Assembly: GCA_025766275.1 (NCBI GenBank)
Contig: JAFKAC010000070.1
Coordinates: 186,001-250,000, forward strand
DNA length: 64,000 nucleotides
Reading direction: 5' to 3'
Source: Lactarius indigo
Taxonomy: Eukaryota; Basidiomycota; Agaricomycetes; Russulales; Russulaceae
Shown here piece after piece: positions 11,107 through 22,557 of the stretch. The notes beneath the pieces were generated by a model. The model was not told the origin of the DNA and did no database searches. It worked only from the letters and a program-made list of their open reading frames with translations. The position numbers and the translations under genes are program-made. Within the stretch, counting starts at the first letter, position 1, and every line of letters begins with the position of its first letter.

Positions 11107-11796
11107 CATTAGGAGCATGAATAGTGACTGTTTCATGTTCTTGTGGGGCCAATTGTTGTATGTAACACCACCACAGAGGCATTGAGTATGACCTGTACTA
11201 AGTCAGTTGATACACAGTAGTGCAAGCTTGATGGCCTGACTTCAGTAGAGTGGTGCACAAGGATCACAAGGATGTAAGTCACTTGGATTGTAGAGGGAGT
11301 GCTAAGGCACAAAGACCTAGCAAGAATGGGGGATCGCAAGACAGGGGAATGCACAGAGGCAACCTTTGTTAGACAAGTGTAGTGATTACACAATAAGTCT
11401 AGTCTACCATACAAGCTAGGTAGACCTATGCTTAAATAGTTGGTGAGGCATATATGTTATACAAACATATGGCATCACAGCCTTGAAGGGGAACTAAGGG
11501 GAATACATAAAGGGAACAAAGGGGAGTCATATCAAGAACAAGGGCAAATCACATGGGTTCACACATGATTGGGAATGAAGCAAAAACTAACACATGTCAA
11601 GCTTTATCAAAGGAGATTGTCAATAAGCAGGGTACATGATAGGAATTGATGGAACATAATGTCCACGTAGTCATACAGGGCTTGTAAAGTACTGGGGATA
11701 GGATAGTAGATCAAGGAAAGAGCAAGTCTAGACAAAGAATTCATAACATTGTGAGTGAATTCTGCTATGGGTAGATAAGTGGCCCAGTGGCATGTG
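11107..11796 (-). pseudogene. Displaced integrase fragment of the I-family element
   Basis: Read on the minus strand, 11796-11749 and 11160-11107 encode the integrase segment ATYLPIAEF, then N-NWPHKNMKQSLFML, once a C-family LTR is removed. The frame continues exactly into MGYNPTADW at 30074 onward, and matches AYLPIAEFAHDNW and FMLLMGYDPTADW of the F element (about 40832-40940). So this is the missing 5' neighbour of the I fragment at 30079, now inverted and 19 kb away. Confidence 0.88.
11161..11748 (-). repeat. Solo LTR, family C (TSD TTGTA/TTGTG)
   Basis: A 588-bp C LTR begins TGTAACACCACC and ends CATAACA on the plus strand. It is flanked by TTGTA (11156-11160) and TTGTG (11749-11753), which differ by one transition. 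It is inserted into the displaced integrase fragment, and both flanks encode adjacent integrase residues. Confidence 0.9.
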
Positions 11797-12029
11797 TAAA
11801 AACGCGATATTGTGGATGCCTTTACTCATCACTTTTATGCAAATGGACATGGTGGGGCCATAGAGCATAAATATCCTCCTATGGGGAGGGAGGCAAATAC
11901 AGAACTTCACCCCTCTTCACTTGTGCACACTCTCCCCTCTGAAACAGTCTCTCAACCTACTGCAAAGGTGAGAACGTCCCTCCTGCATGCTGCACTTTAG
12001 CCTGTAAAGGCCTTTGCTGCGCAACAGAT
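11797..12029 (+). repeat. Inverted duplicate segment M, copy 1
   Basis: About 230 bp are shared, at roughly 90 percent identity by eye, with 21570-21795 in inverted orientation. Both copies keep the same open frame (MDxFTHHFxANGHGG near 11812 and on the minus strand near 21782). The match ends at CAACAG near 12029. Identity of the sequence is unknown. It abuts the I integrase fragment on the left and the E-element pol end on the right. Confidence 0.6.
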
Positions 12030-12253
12030 GTCACCCTCATTGAAGAGCTGTGTCAGTACCAGCAACTCACATTTGCTGAAGAACAGCTAGAATGGCGAAT
12101 CCAGTGGTTGCAGGAGGAGAAGTACATGGCGTCAGAGGATAAGAAGGCCAGTATCTATCGTCTCGAAAGGGCTAACATACTGGAGTGTATGGGAGATGAA
12201 GCAGAATGAACGAGGAAGGAATCGGTAGCAGATTAGTGAGGTGGGCCTCACTC
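12030..12253 (+). pseudogene. C-terminal end of E-family pol (coiled coil)
   Basis: The frame encodes a charged helix (TLIEELCQYQQ, EEQLEWRIQWLQEEK, EDKKASIYRLERANILE), then a TGA at 12207-12209. The end of the F-element pol (about 42510-42690) has the same pattern, including DDKKDCIYQLERANVFER. A purine tract and the E LTR follow at once, as expected for the 3' end of an element. The upstream part of this element is missing. Confidence 0.7.
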
Positions 12254-12268
12254 CTGAAAAGGGGGTGA
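12254..12268 (+). promoter_or_regulatory. Polypurine tract of E element
   Basis: TGAAAAGGGGGTGA directly precedes the TGTTATGG start of the LTR. Polypurine tracts prime plus-strand DNA synthesis during reverse transcription. The F element has the same arrangement (AAAGGGGGTGC before 42752). Confidence 0.8.
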
Positions 12269-12816
12269 TGTTATGGTACAGACTCTATTACACATTGTGG
12301 ATGACTCATGGCCGGCTATGACTATGGCCCGATAGTAGTATTAGTCATGGACTTTACATTGTATCAGTCAGCATATTAGTTCGCATGTGATTGTGACTCA
12401 TGTATGACTCATTCCTAGGATAGCTGTACTAGGGTTTGAGCTAGTTATGCTATTGGTTCTCTACTATTCCAGCAGTGCTTTAAAGCCCGCATGTATCTGT
12501 ATGTCCCTGTGTTGTGGTGATCACCAGGGTGATCTGGGTGCCCGTGACTGGTAATGTCGTGACCCACCATACGCAAGTGTAAATACACGCATGGTGACGC
12601 CACCTCTGGGTGGAGTACACCATGTATGGTGTGCGGACATCAGCCCTTGGTCCAAAATCAGTCTCACTGTACCCACAAAACCTGTCAATAGACTTGAAAG
12701 TGTAAAAACATCCAATACACTGATACCATTAACCATCCTTGATCATCAGAGAACACGTCTAAGATGTTGCAAGTGCCCAGGCGTGATGCGGTGCAAGTGG
12801 GCGTGCAGGCTTCCGC

Positions 12817-13428
12817 TGATGAACAGACACATAAGAACTATACTCACAGTGGACTGATAGTACTGTGGTGAGATATAGAGGGTGACTGGAAGTAGCACAG
12901 GGGTGTCAAGCAGAGTGAAGCAAAGTGGAAGTCTGGCACACAGCAGTGAGAGAACTGATGATGGTATTACAGAGGAGAAGACATACCTGGCACACAGCAG
13001 TGAGAGAACTGATGTGGACCAGGGCGTACAAGCAGTCTACTTATACTGTACAGAGATGTGACACTTAGTACAAGAGAAGTAACTACAAGTCACAGAGTAC
13101 AAGGAGTGCATTGTTCTACAACAGGACAAAGGAGTGTGAATATGGAGAACAAAGCGTATAGAACAAGAAGAGTCCAGACTGAGATGATATCATAATGACA
13201 TCATAATAAGGATAGGCCTAAAGCAGAACAAAGAAAGATATAAGAACGCGTAGTACAATGAAAAGTCCGGAAGTAGTCCATATGATGTCATTGTACAGTG
13301 ATGTCATAGAAGTCCTAGATTGTACAGATCAAATCTAATCTAAAGCGGTCCTAATTAATCTACAGCAGTCTGTATCTGTAAGTCCGGTCCGTATGAGCCG
13401 CTAAGTGCACAAGGGTCACTTATCAACA
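12817..13428 (-). repeat. Solo LTR, family B (TSD TCCGC), third nesting level
   Basis: A 612-bp B LTR in minus orientation, flanked by TCCGC at 12812-12816 and 13429-13433. It lies inside the G LTR, which lies inside the E LTR. The insertion point falls in the GCTTCCGC word that recurs in the G repeat units. Confidence 0.95.
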
Positions 13429-13880
13429 TCCGCGGGGCAAGAGATGTCGTATGTAGGTCCGTGGCAGTTGTGGCCGCGCCCGTGTTGAATATCTAAGCCC
13501 GCACACGAGTGCTGCAGGGTCGGTAAAGGGAATGGTGAGCTACATGGAGCCCCGCTGGATTGGGTGGTTGCAGGTGATCGGAAACAGTCGTGCATGCTTC
13601 CGCACAATGCAAGACTTCACAGACGTGGGTGCCTTGGTCGTAGACGCGTCATGCGTAATTTCCTAAGGCCGTGCGCAAGTGTGGCGAGATCGGGAATATG
13701 AACAGTGGGCTATGGTCAATAGTGATCAGAAATGGTCATGCACGCTTCCGCGGGACGCGAAACTTCGCGGAGATAGCCTCCTCGGTCTTTGATGGGTTGC
13801 GCTAGAGTCGGTAAGGCCGTGCGTGGGTGCGGCACGCTGGGGAAACCGGGGAACGCGAGGGGGAACGTTAAAAAGTCGAA
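13429..13880. repeat. Imperfect tandem repeat of about 150 bp within G
   Basis: A GTGCA-GCTTCCGC word occurs just before the B insertion (near 12804-12816), near 13589 and near 13737. Each is followed by AACTTCxC-GA-like and GGTCGTA/GGCCGTGCGxxxGTG-like segments. Spacing is about 148-170 bp once the B LTR is removed. The units are diverged. Function is unknown; repeats inside LTRs can carry promoter elements. Confidence 0.55.
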
Positions 13881-14369
13881 ATGTGCAAAGAGCCCTAAGG
13901 GCGCTAAGGACAGTCAGGACGAAAATGGAAAACATTCGAAATGTCCTAAGGACGCTAAGTGCTGAGCATGCTATCATAAGCAAAGGCTTGGGTGCGCGTA
14001 TCTTAGGGGTCCCGCGGTGGTGACCCCCCGGTGACGTGACCGCCCGTCACCAGCGCCGTCACCAGGCCCAGCGACCGACCGGACGTACACTCTATAAATA
14101 GTTGCCCTAGAAGACCAAGAGTCCCCATCTTGGTCTTCTTCAATCCACCTTCTTGACTTGTTTTCTGTTTGCCTTAGTCTTTGACTAAGAGTACCTCCAC
14201 TTCTGTCCACCAAGGGACAGACCTTCTTTACCTTTGCTGCAGTGTGTGCCAGTAGTGCCCCTGTTCAGCCTGCGTTGGGTTGACATGCAATCCCCATTCA
14301 CCTTATATTCATTAAGTCGACTATGCTTATTCAGGGTCCAAGTTGGACTAACGCCAGTGGAGCATAACA

Positions 14370-14564
14370 CTTGAGAACATCTATATTCTGGCAGTGGAAT
14401 TGTACAATATTTGGAACAGGGGAGATGTGTCTGAGCATGATTCCCAGCAGAGTTCAGATGCCTTGTCTGTCCTGCATAGGTCAGATATACTAGAGGTGGA
14501 GGCACATGGTAGGGATATCAAAGCAGAAGTAGAAGGAGCCTCCACTGGTGGATTTAGTAAATAA
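14370..14564 (+). CDS. 3' exon half of a small spliced gene, split by E element
   Basis: From 14375 the frame reads ENIYILAVELYNIWNRGD, then an acidic Ser-rich tail, to TAA at 14562-14564. Joined to 61713-62047 without one copy of the CTTGA duplication it makes one continuous frame. The joined exons (61713-61949, 62001-62047 plus 14375-14564) would encode about 157 residues. The family is not recognised. It lies immediately upstream of the KDZ transposase on the same strand. Confidence 0.6.
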   Translation, partial: LENIYILAVELYNIWNRGDVSEHDSQQSSDALSVLHRSDILEVEAHGRDIKAEVEGASTGGFSK

Positions 14565-14825
14565 TGATATGCAGGATGCAATGGCCCACATCTGATAATC
14601 CAGTATGCATTGTTCAGATATTGTAGAACTCTGGATGGCCTAGAATACCATGGAACGGCTGATTTGTATGATCCCTGATGTACACTCTACAAGGGAACAT
14701 CTGTAGAATATTCTGCAACTCATTTCTGCAGTATGCACAGGGTATTTAAGACAACATCCAAATAATACAAAGACACCCAGCTTCATCATCTCTATACACA
14801 TTTCCTATCCACTGCTATACAGGAA

Positions 14826-17800
14826 ATGCCTCACACTCGTGATGTTATCATTCCTGAAACTGTTGAAGGCATCGAGGAGGTCGTCATCAAGCACACCAAA
14901 TTGAAGCATGGTACAATCTGGACAATGGAAAAGGTTGTTCCCGTTGTCTGTCCACAGAAGGAGCGATCTGGACAGCCTTCACAGGCATGCTGGAAGGATG
15001 CACACCCGCAGATTCCATCAGATAGTGTCAAAGGTTCTGGGAGGCTTCTCTACATCCCTGGAGACCCGCAGATGGACCCATACACAGAAGAGCAACAGTA
15101 TGACTTCCACAATACAGAAGAGGATGGTCAGCTACAACCCAACTCAACAGCCACCCAACAGGCCACTGTATGTCTCACATTTATTCATATCATGTAGCTG
15201 TCCTGACCAGATGTAGACTCCAATGAAACAGTGGGTTGAGCTCAGGGATAGATATCTCCATGTTCTCCTGGAGATGGAAGGTCGGGGAAGATCTGACAAG
15301 TGTTCCATGTGCAGCAAGAAACCTGGAATAAAGTGTCTGGATTGCTTTGGATCACTGTTGTTTTGCAAGGACTGCTGTCTTGAAGCTCACAGGAACTCCC
15401 CATTTCACAGACCACTACTATGGAATGCAACCCACTACACTCCAGTAACTCTGCACTCCCTCAGATTTGTATTGTGCATTGGGCATGGTGGTATGCCATG
15501 TCCACAAACAGTTGAGGTAGTTATGGACACACATATCTTGCAATGTCTTGTAGTGCTCATATTACCTTAGGGAATCAGAGCTGCACAAGCAGTCTCCACT
15601 AGTAGAAAGAGGAGTTCTGGGAAGAGACATGCCTGCTCAGCATCTCTTGCATCTGTTTCCAAGGGTCCTGATTCTCTGGATAATTCTGGCCAACTTCCTA
15701 CACCTCATGAGACTCCACAGCCAGAAGGCCCATCCACTAATCCAGATATCTCTGACAGACTCTTTGACTCCCTGGATATGTCTCCAGATTCTAATGACAG
15801 TGATTCCAGCAGAGTGCGGACAGCAGACTCTGGTAATCCACTGTTCACTGTTGTTGACAGATGTGGAATCTTTGACATGGAGGTAGTATTCTGCATTTGC
15901 CCAGGAATGGACAATATTGGCGAGCAGCTTCTCCAATCCAGGCTATTTCCATCCACATTCTGGCAAATAGAAACATTGTTCACATTCACAGTATTGGAGG
16001 ACTTCATTCTGGATAACCTGGAATGCAAGACCACAGCCCAGCAGTATTATTCAAAGCTGCAAAGCATGACAAGCAAGATGTTTCCCAACAATGTGCAAGT
16101 ATGTCTTCATCCATACATACACACACTCCCATCCACCCACACCCAGATCTAATAAATGTTTACAGAACTGTTACAAGCAACTTCTGAGAGCATCTCACCA
16201 GTGGTGTGACCTCAAGGGCAGGATGGAAAGTGGGCTTGGACATCAGTCAGAAGGAGAGAGCTGTCCAGATGGAGCCATGGCAATATTCTGCCCTGCATGC
16301 CCACAGCCTGGAATCAATCTTCCTAAGGATTGGAAGACACTATATCCTCCATATGTCATTTATGAACTGGCATCTCCACATACTCATACTCCCTATTGAA
16401 GTGACCAGCTTATCTGGACATTTATCATGGATGGAAACTTTTCCGCAGAACACATGCACCATAGATCCAGGGACAAGGATGTTGTATTATCAGCAGGAAT
16501 GGCATTCATGGCCAACCCTGATTCCTACAAGGCTCATCTCCAGCGTGGAAAAGAAATAGCCCAAGTATGTGATGTCTTCCTTACCCAGATCCTTTTATCT
16601 AATGGCCTTATAGCCCAGCACATATAATACCTACAGAGCCATTGAACAGGCAAATTCTAGTAGGACACACCTTGATGTCACAGGGATTGGTGCAACTGCC
16701 TGCTGCCATGGGTTCTTTGTTCCAACATCTGTGGTGGATTTCCAGAAAGGAGAGAGGTATGAATGTTCTCTTGGAATCCCTATATCCGGAAGTGATGTAC
16801 CATTTCCGATAGGCAAATCAATATGGACTACAGCATATGCAAAGCACTCTCATACAATATGGAGGACATCCCTGTGGCTCTTGTCATGTATGACATCATG
16901 TGCCAATATAGAGTCCACTTCCAGGAGAGGGTCAAATGCAGTCTGGAACTCTCACTACCAAGCTCACTGACACTCTGGATGGGAATTGGACTGTTCCATA
17001 TCCATGGGCACCAGGATTCTTGCTTGCCAAGGTTTTCTCCCAGCTACATTCCAGGAGCAAAGCAGGTTGATGGAGAAATAATCGAGACCTTGTGGGCACC
17101 CCTGAATAATATCTCTCGCAGCATCCAAGGGATGTCCTTGGACCATAGGCAGGAGGTATTGGATTCCCACATCAATTACTCCAACTGGAAGAAGCTGGTT
17201 AGGATTGGTATGTATTATCCATCCGGACTATCCCATATGTTAATACAACACTGATGACACTTGTATGTGAAAGTCCCATCGCTACTAAAGCGGTGGAAGC
17301 GACTGGACTCTGGCTTGGATGCCAGTGCAAAGGCATATAAGGCACTCAATCAACACTTCAAGCATAAATCTGAACAATGGCTGAAGGATGATGAGGGTGC
17401 TCAACAGGAGAGACAAAAAACCCCATCTTCCATGGATATCTATGACACTGTGAAGGAAAAGGGTGTGTGGTCTGAGTCTGAAATTATCCACCCATAATTG
17501 ATGAATGTCTCCAACCCCATCCCAGGCTGCTATCCAGCAACAGCTTACTGAGGAAGAGAGCAGGGACCATTCCATCCAGGGTGAGACATCTTGGATTTCA
17601 TGTGGCCTTAAGATACAGGAATTACAGTATGTCCACAAGGATCCTTCCTAATTCATTGAATAATGACCTACCCAGACTTGCAATCCACTATCAGCTCTGG
17701 AGTCAGGGATCAAAGCTCACTATAGAAGATTCACAAGTCCTTGAGAATAAGCACAATCGCATACAGAAGCTTATTGATATGTTTGAGCACCAGGCAGACA

Positions 17801-18599
17801 CCTTCCTACACCATCATCAGGATACAGATGATGTTCTGGTATGGTCTATGGGGGACTATGCTGAATATGACAATGTGGATGACATAGATGGCTCCGGAAA
17901 TCCTGGCCTTGGACCTTCTCGCCATTACCATGGAGCCCCAACCTCTGATGGCTCAGGAATGGAAAGTTCCAATGTTGAGGACATTCCCCTCCCTCTTCCA
18001 TCATCCCTTGGATGGGAGTGGTGTTCAAGCCATGGTATCAAGTCTCTTGCAATGAAGGAAGCTAAGCTACGCTATGCTCAGGCAAATGATTCCATCCACA
18101 GGATCCACCTTGTGTTAGGGTTCAAGTCTGCACTCTTCCGAACACAAGTGTGGGATGCCCATACACAAAAGACTTTGCATCAGCACAACTATCCTTGGTG
18201 CAGCATAGGTGGGACAATGCAATAAACAGCTCCCATGGATATGGAGCTTTGGGGTCTCTCTAAAAGGCATGATGGAACTTGGATGGATGAGTGTATGCCA
18301 ACATCCATTGCCATATGATGAATGCTTACAGATATTTCAGTTAACCGAGTCCATTGGCTTCGTGCAAAAGCTCAGTTTGAGAGGTGGATGAACAACACAG
18401 TATTCATAATGAAGCCATATGGATTCCAGCTTACTTTCATTCCAAGGCAGAGCATTGGAAGACCAGGATGGATATGGCAGCACAGGTGCTGCTTCCTGGC
18501 CATGAAGCATATGCATCTTGCCAAGTACATGCATGGGAGGAACTATCTAGGAGTTCTGTAAAGGCACTAATCCCAATCACCTCTTCTCCATTAAAACAC
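14826..18599 (+). CDS. KDZ transposase with CxC2 cysteine cluster
   Basis: The N-terminal part contains the CxC2 cluster typical of KDZ transposases at about 15229-15500 (CSMCSKKPGIKCLDCFG, FCKDCC, H-PFHR, THYTPVTLHSL). The catalytic domain shows FIMDGNF (about 16425), VALVMYDIMCQY (about 16874-16909) and VDGEIIETLWAPLN (about 17068-17109), which fit the family's D, D and E positions. LDVTGIGATACCHGF near 16671-16716 and the C-terminal NRVHWLRAKAQFERW near 18343-18387 also fit. Introns are needed near 15173-15210, 16101-16166 and 16380-16390. Exact exons, and whether the region near 18200-18340 is intact, are unclear. KDZ enzymes move large DNA transposons in basidiomycetes. Confidence 0.82.
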
Positions 18600-18602
18600 T
18601 TA

Positions 18603-19400
18603 GGGCCTGTCTGGTGCACGTGTTGCCCCATGGTGCACCTGCCAAAAAAAAAAAGTTGCCCCTACTGTGCGCCGGGGGGCAAACCTGCTGTTCGGTGCAC
18701 ATTGCTCCGAGAGGTTGGCGTTGAGGCTCCTTGGAGCAGCCCTATCAAATCGGAGCAACGAAAATACCCATTTATTTCTTTTGATTCTCTGCTCCAATGT
18801 TGCCCAAATCGTGACTGTGACCATGTACACCATTAGTAATACGTGTATCCGGACCATATTTTTTTTTTTTTTTTTTTTGATCATTCTACATCATTATTGG
18901 CCTATGGGAACAGCATGGGATTACAGTATATGACAACGGAATGATGCAGTCTCCCTCTCTCCCACCTATAACACGAGAGTTCACTAATAAAACTTTATCA
19001 TAAGGGTGTATTGAGGTGTAATATGTCACCTTACAGACTACTGTAACATCTTACGCCTCAGATTTGCCCACAAATTGGATTGCTGCTGTTGGGGCGGGAG
19101 CAGATGTAGGAGTGATAGGAGGCTGCATGTACACCCTGAGCTTGATCAAGCTTGATCATTGACTGCGACTGCCAGCGGACGTGAAGTGCAAGGGTATTGA
19201 TAGTCACACAGGTGACACTTGTCATAACATGTGGTGAAAACAAAAAAAATTATTTCTTCCTTGATTTCTTCTGGAGCTGAGAGGCGTTCGGAGATTTGGA
19301 GCAGACATTTCTGTCGCTCCATAGGGCCTCATTACCCCACCCAGGGTAATCCATTATCACTTTGCGACCTGCAGTCAGATTCTTTTTGCCAGACAGGCCC
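18603..19400. mobile_element. PIF/Harbinger-type MITE (TSD TTA)
   Basis: A 798-bp insert with terminal inverted repeats GGGCCTGTCTGG is flanked by TTA at 18600-18602 and 19401-19403. A 3-bp TWA duplication and GGGCCTGT-like termini are typical of PIF/Harbinger. It has no transposase. A T-run of about 18 nt lies near 18859-18877. It sits at the very end of the KDZ gene, so it changes at most the last codons. Confidence 0.9.
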
Positions 19401-19480
19401 TTAGAGACGATGTAAAGGTGTATCCTAGTTCTGATCTATTCCCATAAACTATAAATCAATGATATCACTCCACTTATTTC

Positions 19481-20100
19481 ATGTATCACAATGGAAGGCA
19501 ATCTCTATATTACAGGAATTACAAGGGAAGTGATGCTTCCATCATAGATAACTCATGGAAGTTGGTTATTATGTTATTTCTTGGATTCCGGAAAGCCACT
19601 GAAGGTGATTTTGGTAAGCTAAACGGAAAGCTAAGACTTCCACTCCTAGAAGTGACACAAGTTTTGATTCCTCCATTTCTGGAAATAATGTGTGTTAGGA
19701 TTTCTGTTCAGGAAACACATGTATTGATTTCCGCATTTCGGGAAAATGACATGGGTGTTAATTCTTCTGTTTGGGAAATGATAGGGTTTTGATTCCCCAT
19801 TTCTGGAAATGATTTGGGTTTTGATTTCCTGTTTCTGGAAATGATATGGGTTTTGATTTCCCCATTTCCAGAAATGATTTGTGTTTTGATTCTCCCAAAA
19901 TGGGAGAATGACATGGGTCCATCTCAGGAAATAACACAGGTGTTAAATCTTATGTTCTGAGAATGGGTTTTGGTACTCCCATTTCAGGAAATAACATGGG
20001 TCGTGATTCCTCCATTTCAGGAAATATATGGGTGTTTATTCATCTGTTTCGGGAAATGACCTGGAAATCTGATTCTTCCATTATGGAAGGAAACATTGCT
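19481..20100 (+). repeat. Degenerate minisatellite, about 33-bp unit
   Basis: From about 19660 to 20090 the unit resembling TTTCTGGAAATGATATGGG plus TTTTGATTCC recurs roughly a dozen times with substitutions and length changes. GGAAATGA and TTTTGATT words are evenly spaced. It lies downstream of the KDZ transposase and could be the subterminal repeat region of a KDZ element; this is a guess. No convincing gene is present. Confidence 0.7.
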
Positions 20101-20230
20101 ACTTCCTTTAGCAATTCCTACTTCAGAACCAATGTCGGGTGGCCCATGAATTCTGGAAGAATTTTGTGCATTGGCCAACATCAGTTGGCCCATGAGTTAT
20201 AAGGGGTTCTTCCCATCGGATGGCCCATGA

Positions 20231-20493
20231 ATGATGAAAGTCATGGCAGATCATTATGTGTCCAAACTCTTTGGTCATACTCTTAAGTACCTTGTCCATT
20301 GGAAAGGATACAGTGAGGGTGAGGACACATGGGAACTGGCTAAAAATCTAGTTCACACTCCTGATGTGGTTAAGGAATTCCATTCCTCAAACCCAGGTGC
20401 ACCTAGAAAAATAGCAGCTCTCATCTACGCATCCTTGCCTTGGCAAGCTCATCATGTGGACACATTGGCCAATGTGGACATCAACCCTTAAGG
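20231..20493 (+). pseudogene. A-family pol C-terminus with chromodomain
   Basis: The ORF encodes a chromodomain (LKYLVHWKGYSEGEDTWELA) and a short tail ending ANVDINP. A purine tract and the A LTR follow within 10 bp, so this is the natural 3' end of an A-family element. Everything upstream of about 20230 has been lost. It is the only coding part of family A in the window and identifies that family as a chromovirus. Confidence 0.85.
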
Positions 20494-20503
20494 AGGGGGG
20501 TGA
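20490..20503 (+). promoter_or_regulatory. Polypurine tract of A element
   Basis: AAGGAGGGGGGTGA lies between the pol stop and the TGTCACAG start of the LTR. It is the expected primer site for plus-strand synthesis and fixes the orientation of family A. Confidence 0.85.
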
Positions 20504-21274
20504 TGTCACAGACACTCTATTCTCGCCTTATTTTTCTGTATTTTTACAGACTTATTTGGTGAGGATACAAGTCTCCAACATTGTGCTCAAACATCCAAAT
20601 TCTTATCATTAGATATGATAAGATGATTAGTCATGTGATGCCAACATGTGCACCCACAAGCATGTGACCCTGGGATAGTAACTTCCTTATCAGATGTTAC
20701 CTCTTTAGGTCACTTTCCATATTAGTAAAGTAGTTTCTTATTGGACAATAAGCAAGGAAGGTTCTAGATAGTTCTAGACTACATTGTCATAGGGTTGTGA
20801 CTCATAGATAAGAACACGTCATTGTTCTGTCAGCCTTTATGACTGTGCATCAGTCAGCACAATAGATAAGGCTATTATTAGATACAATGTGTCAGCATCT
20901 GACTCATTACTATTACATATACCTTTAGTAACAAGGTTTAGTAGTAATTCAAACTCAGCCACAGCATAGTATATAAACCCTCATGTAGCATCCTGAGTGG
21001 AACCAACTTGTCCTCTTGGTTCTCCACTCAGGTGCACATTCCTTTGTACTTCCCTTCTCTTCACCATATTAACTTGTCCTCTTGGTTCTTCACTCAGCAT
21101 GCCACTGCATGATCACCTTGCCTTTGGTCTTGTATAAAGACCATATGTGTGTATACCTCCACAGTGACTGTATATTTGGTGTGTGACTTGTCTCTGCACT
21201 AGGCTTGGGTGTATACCAGTTCAGTTCACTTACATTCTCTTGGTCTAGTTGTCATGATAAGCCATACCACTACA
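20504..21274 (+). repeat. 3' LTR, family A
   Basis: 771 bp from TGTCACAGAC to ACCACTACA, closely similar to 2491-3199. A tandem duplication of about 65 bp (the CTTGTCCTCTTGGTTC segment near 21008 and 21073) makes it longer. The same duplication is present in the minus copy at 51404-52177 but not in the first copy. The matching 5' LTR is not in the window, so the flanking CCTTC cannot be tested as a duplication. Confidence 0.92.
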
Positions 21275-21983
21275 CCTTCAACTACAGAGCAAACTCTGTA
21301 GACTTTGGTCTTTGGAGACTACCAATAGTCTATGCCAAAAGAACTGCTCGACCATGTCAACGTTAGACAGTGGGCCAAGTCTGTGTACTCCTCTAGAGGA
21401 GTACACTACTGGGTCTGTTATGAACCAGGGCACCTTCCAGGGTCTGTTCACTGTATCTCATAACAAATCTGTTCTTCCATAGGAGATACAGATAGTATGA
21501 GTGCACCACCACTGGATGCTACTTCATCAAGAAGTGCAACAGCAAGCCCTGTAACAGGGCCCATAACCTGTTGGACAGCAAAAGCCTTACAGGCCAAAGC
21601 GCAGCATGCAGGAGGGACATTCTCACCTTTGCAGTAGGTTGAGAGACCGGTTTAGAGGGGAGAGTGTGCACAAGTGAAGAGGGGTGAAGTTCTGTATTTG
21701 CCTCCCTCCCCATAGGAGGATATTTATGCTCTATGGCCCCACCATGTCCATTTGCACAAAAGTGATGAGTAAAGGTGTCCACAATACTGCATTTTTACAC
21801 ACACCTGATGTGTTTCACTCTTCTGAGATGGTCATGAGACTTCTCTTCATCACCAGACATGATACACCCACTACTGTATGTATCCTGACTTGCCTAATAT
21901 GGTAAACATAGTATCATAATGTTTTTTTTTTTTTTTTTTTTTGGAAAGCGCTCTAAATTTGGATCAAAGCTACTGTCTAAAGT
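21275..21983. other. Non-coding stretch with inverted segment M copy 2
   Basis: 21570-21795 repeats 11797-12029 in inverted orientation. The remainder shows no gene. A run of about 23 T is at 21920-21943. AAAGT at 21979-21983 directly precedes the C LTR and does not match its other flank (CCATG), consistent with a recombination junction here. Confidence 0.6.
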
Positions 21984-22552
21984 TGTTACGATTTCCTTTG
22001 GACTCGCTCTTTCGCATGTTGCTATTCCCTTCCCTATACTATACGAGCCCTGTATGATTACGCGGACTTTATGATTACTTGATTCCTATCGTGCGCCCTA
22101 CTTATCGATGTTCCCTTCTGATAAAGTTCGACATGTGTGAGTTTCCGACTTGTTCCCACTCATGTGCGACCCCGCATGATTTGCCTTTATCCCTGATACG
22201 TCCATGCTTTGTTCCCTTTATTCCCTGACTTAGCAATGGCGCCATCTATTTGTAGCAGCCATACAGCGCAATCTTTATTTAACCCTAGTCATGCCTAGCT
22301 TGTACGGTAGACTAGACTTCTTGTGTAATACTACACTTGTCTAACACGAACACCTTCGCGCTTTTCCCTGTCTCAAGAACCCCCTTGTCTCTGCTAGACC
22401 TTTGAGTCTTAGCCTTCCTCTACGATCCAAGTGACTAACGTCCTTGTGATCCTTGTGCATCATTCTGCTGAAGCCGAGCCTCTGAGCTTGCGCTACCATA
22501 ATTCAACTGACTTGGTACAGGTCGTACCTTACGCCCCTGTAGTGGTGTAACA
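21984..22552 (+). repeat. LTR, family C, at an inversion junction
   Basis: A 569-bp C LTR from TGTTACGATTT to GTGGTGTAACA. The right flank CCATG (22553-22557) lies inside the D 3' LTR. The left flank AAAGT does not. The expected partner of CCATG is CGTGG at 10818, beside the truncated C copy. In C orientation the TATA box (CTTTATTTAACC) is near 22271. Confidence 0.93.
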
Positions 22553-22557
22553 CCATG

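Larger units (their letters stand above)
12502..14089. repeat. Putative LTR, family G, nested in E LTR
   Basis: The insert begins TGTCCCTG and ends CGTACA, an LTR-like TG...CA pair. It is flanked by CTGTA (12497-12501) and CTCTA (14090-14094), a duplication with one difference. Without the nested B copy it is about 0.97 kb. The right end is GC-rich with repeated GTCACC/GGTGAC words. No second copy or internal domain is present, so LTR identity rests on the ends and the duplication. Orientation is unknown. Confidence 0.65.
12269..14369 (+). repeat. 3' LTR of E element, interrupted by a G LTR
   Basis: Compared with the intact E LTR at 62048-62555, this copy starts TGTTATGG and ends GAGCATAACA, but is split after CTGTA (12501) by 1.6 kb of other sequence and resumes at 14095 with TAAATAGTTG. 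Its right flank is CTTGA (14370-14374), identical to the CTTGA left of the E 5' LTR at 62043-62047. Confidence 0.92.

Noticed and set aside
12502..14089. G insert as a Helitron
   Set aside because: It lacks a 5' TC and a 3' CTRR with hairpin, and it has TG...CA ends with a near-perfect 5-bp duplication instead.
11797..21795. Inverted M copies as terminal repeats of a 10-kb DNA transposon
   Set aside because: No target duplication flanks the pair, the borders do not coincide with clean ends, and the interval is explained by the C-LTR inversion.
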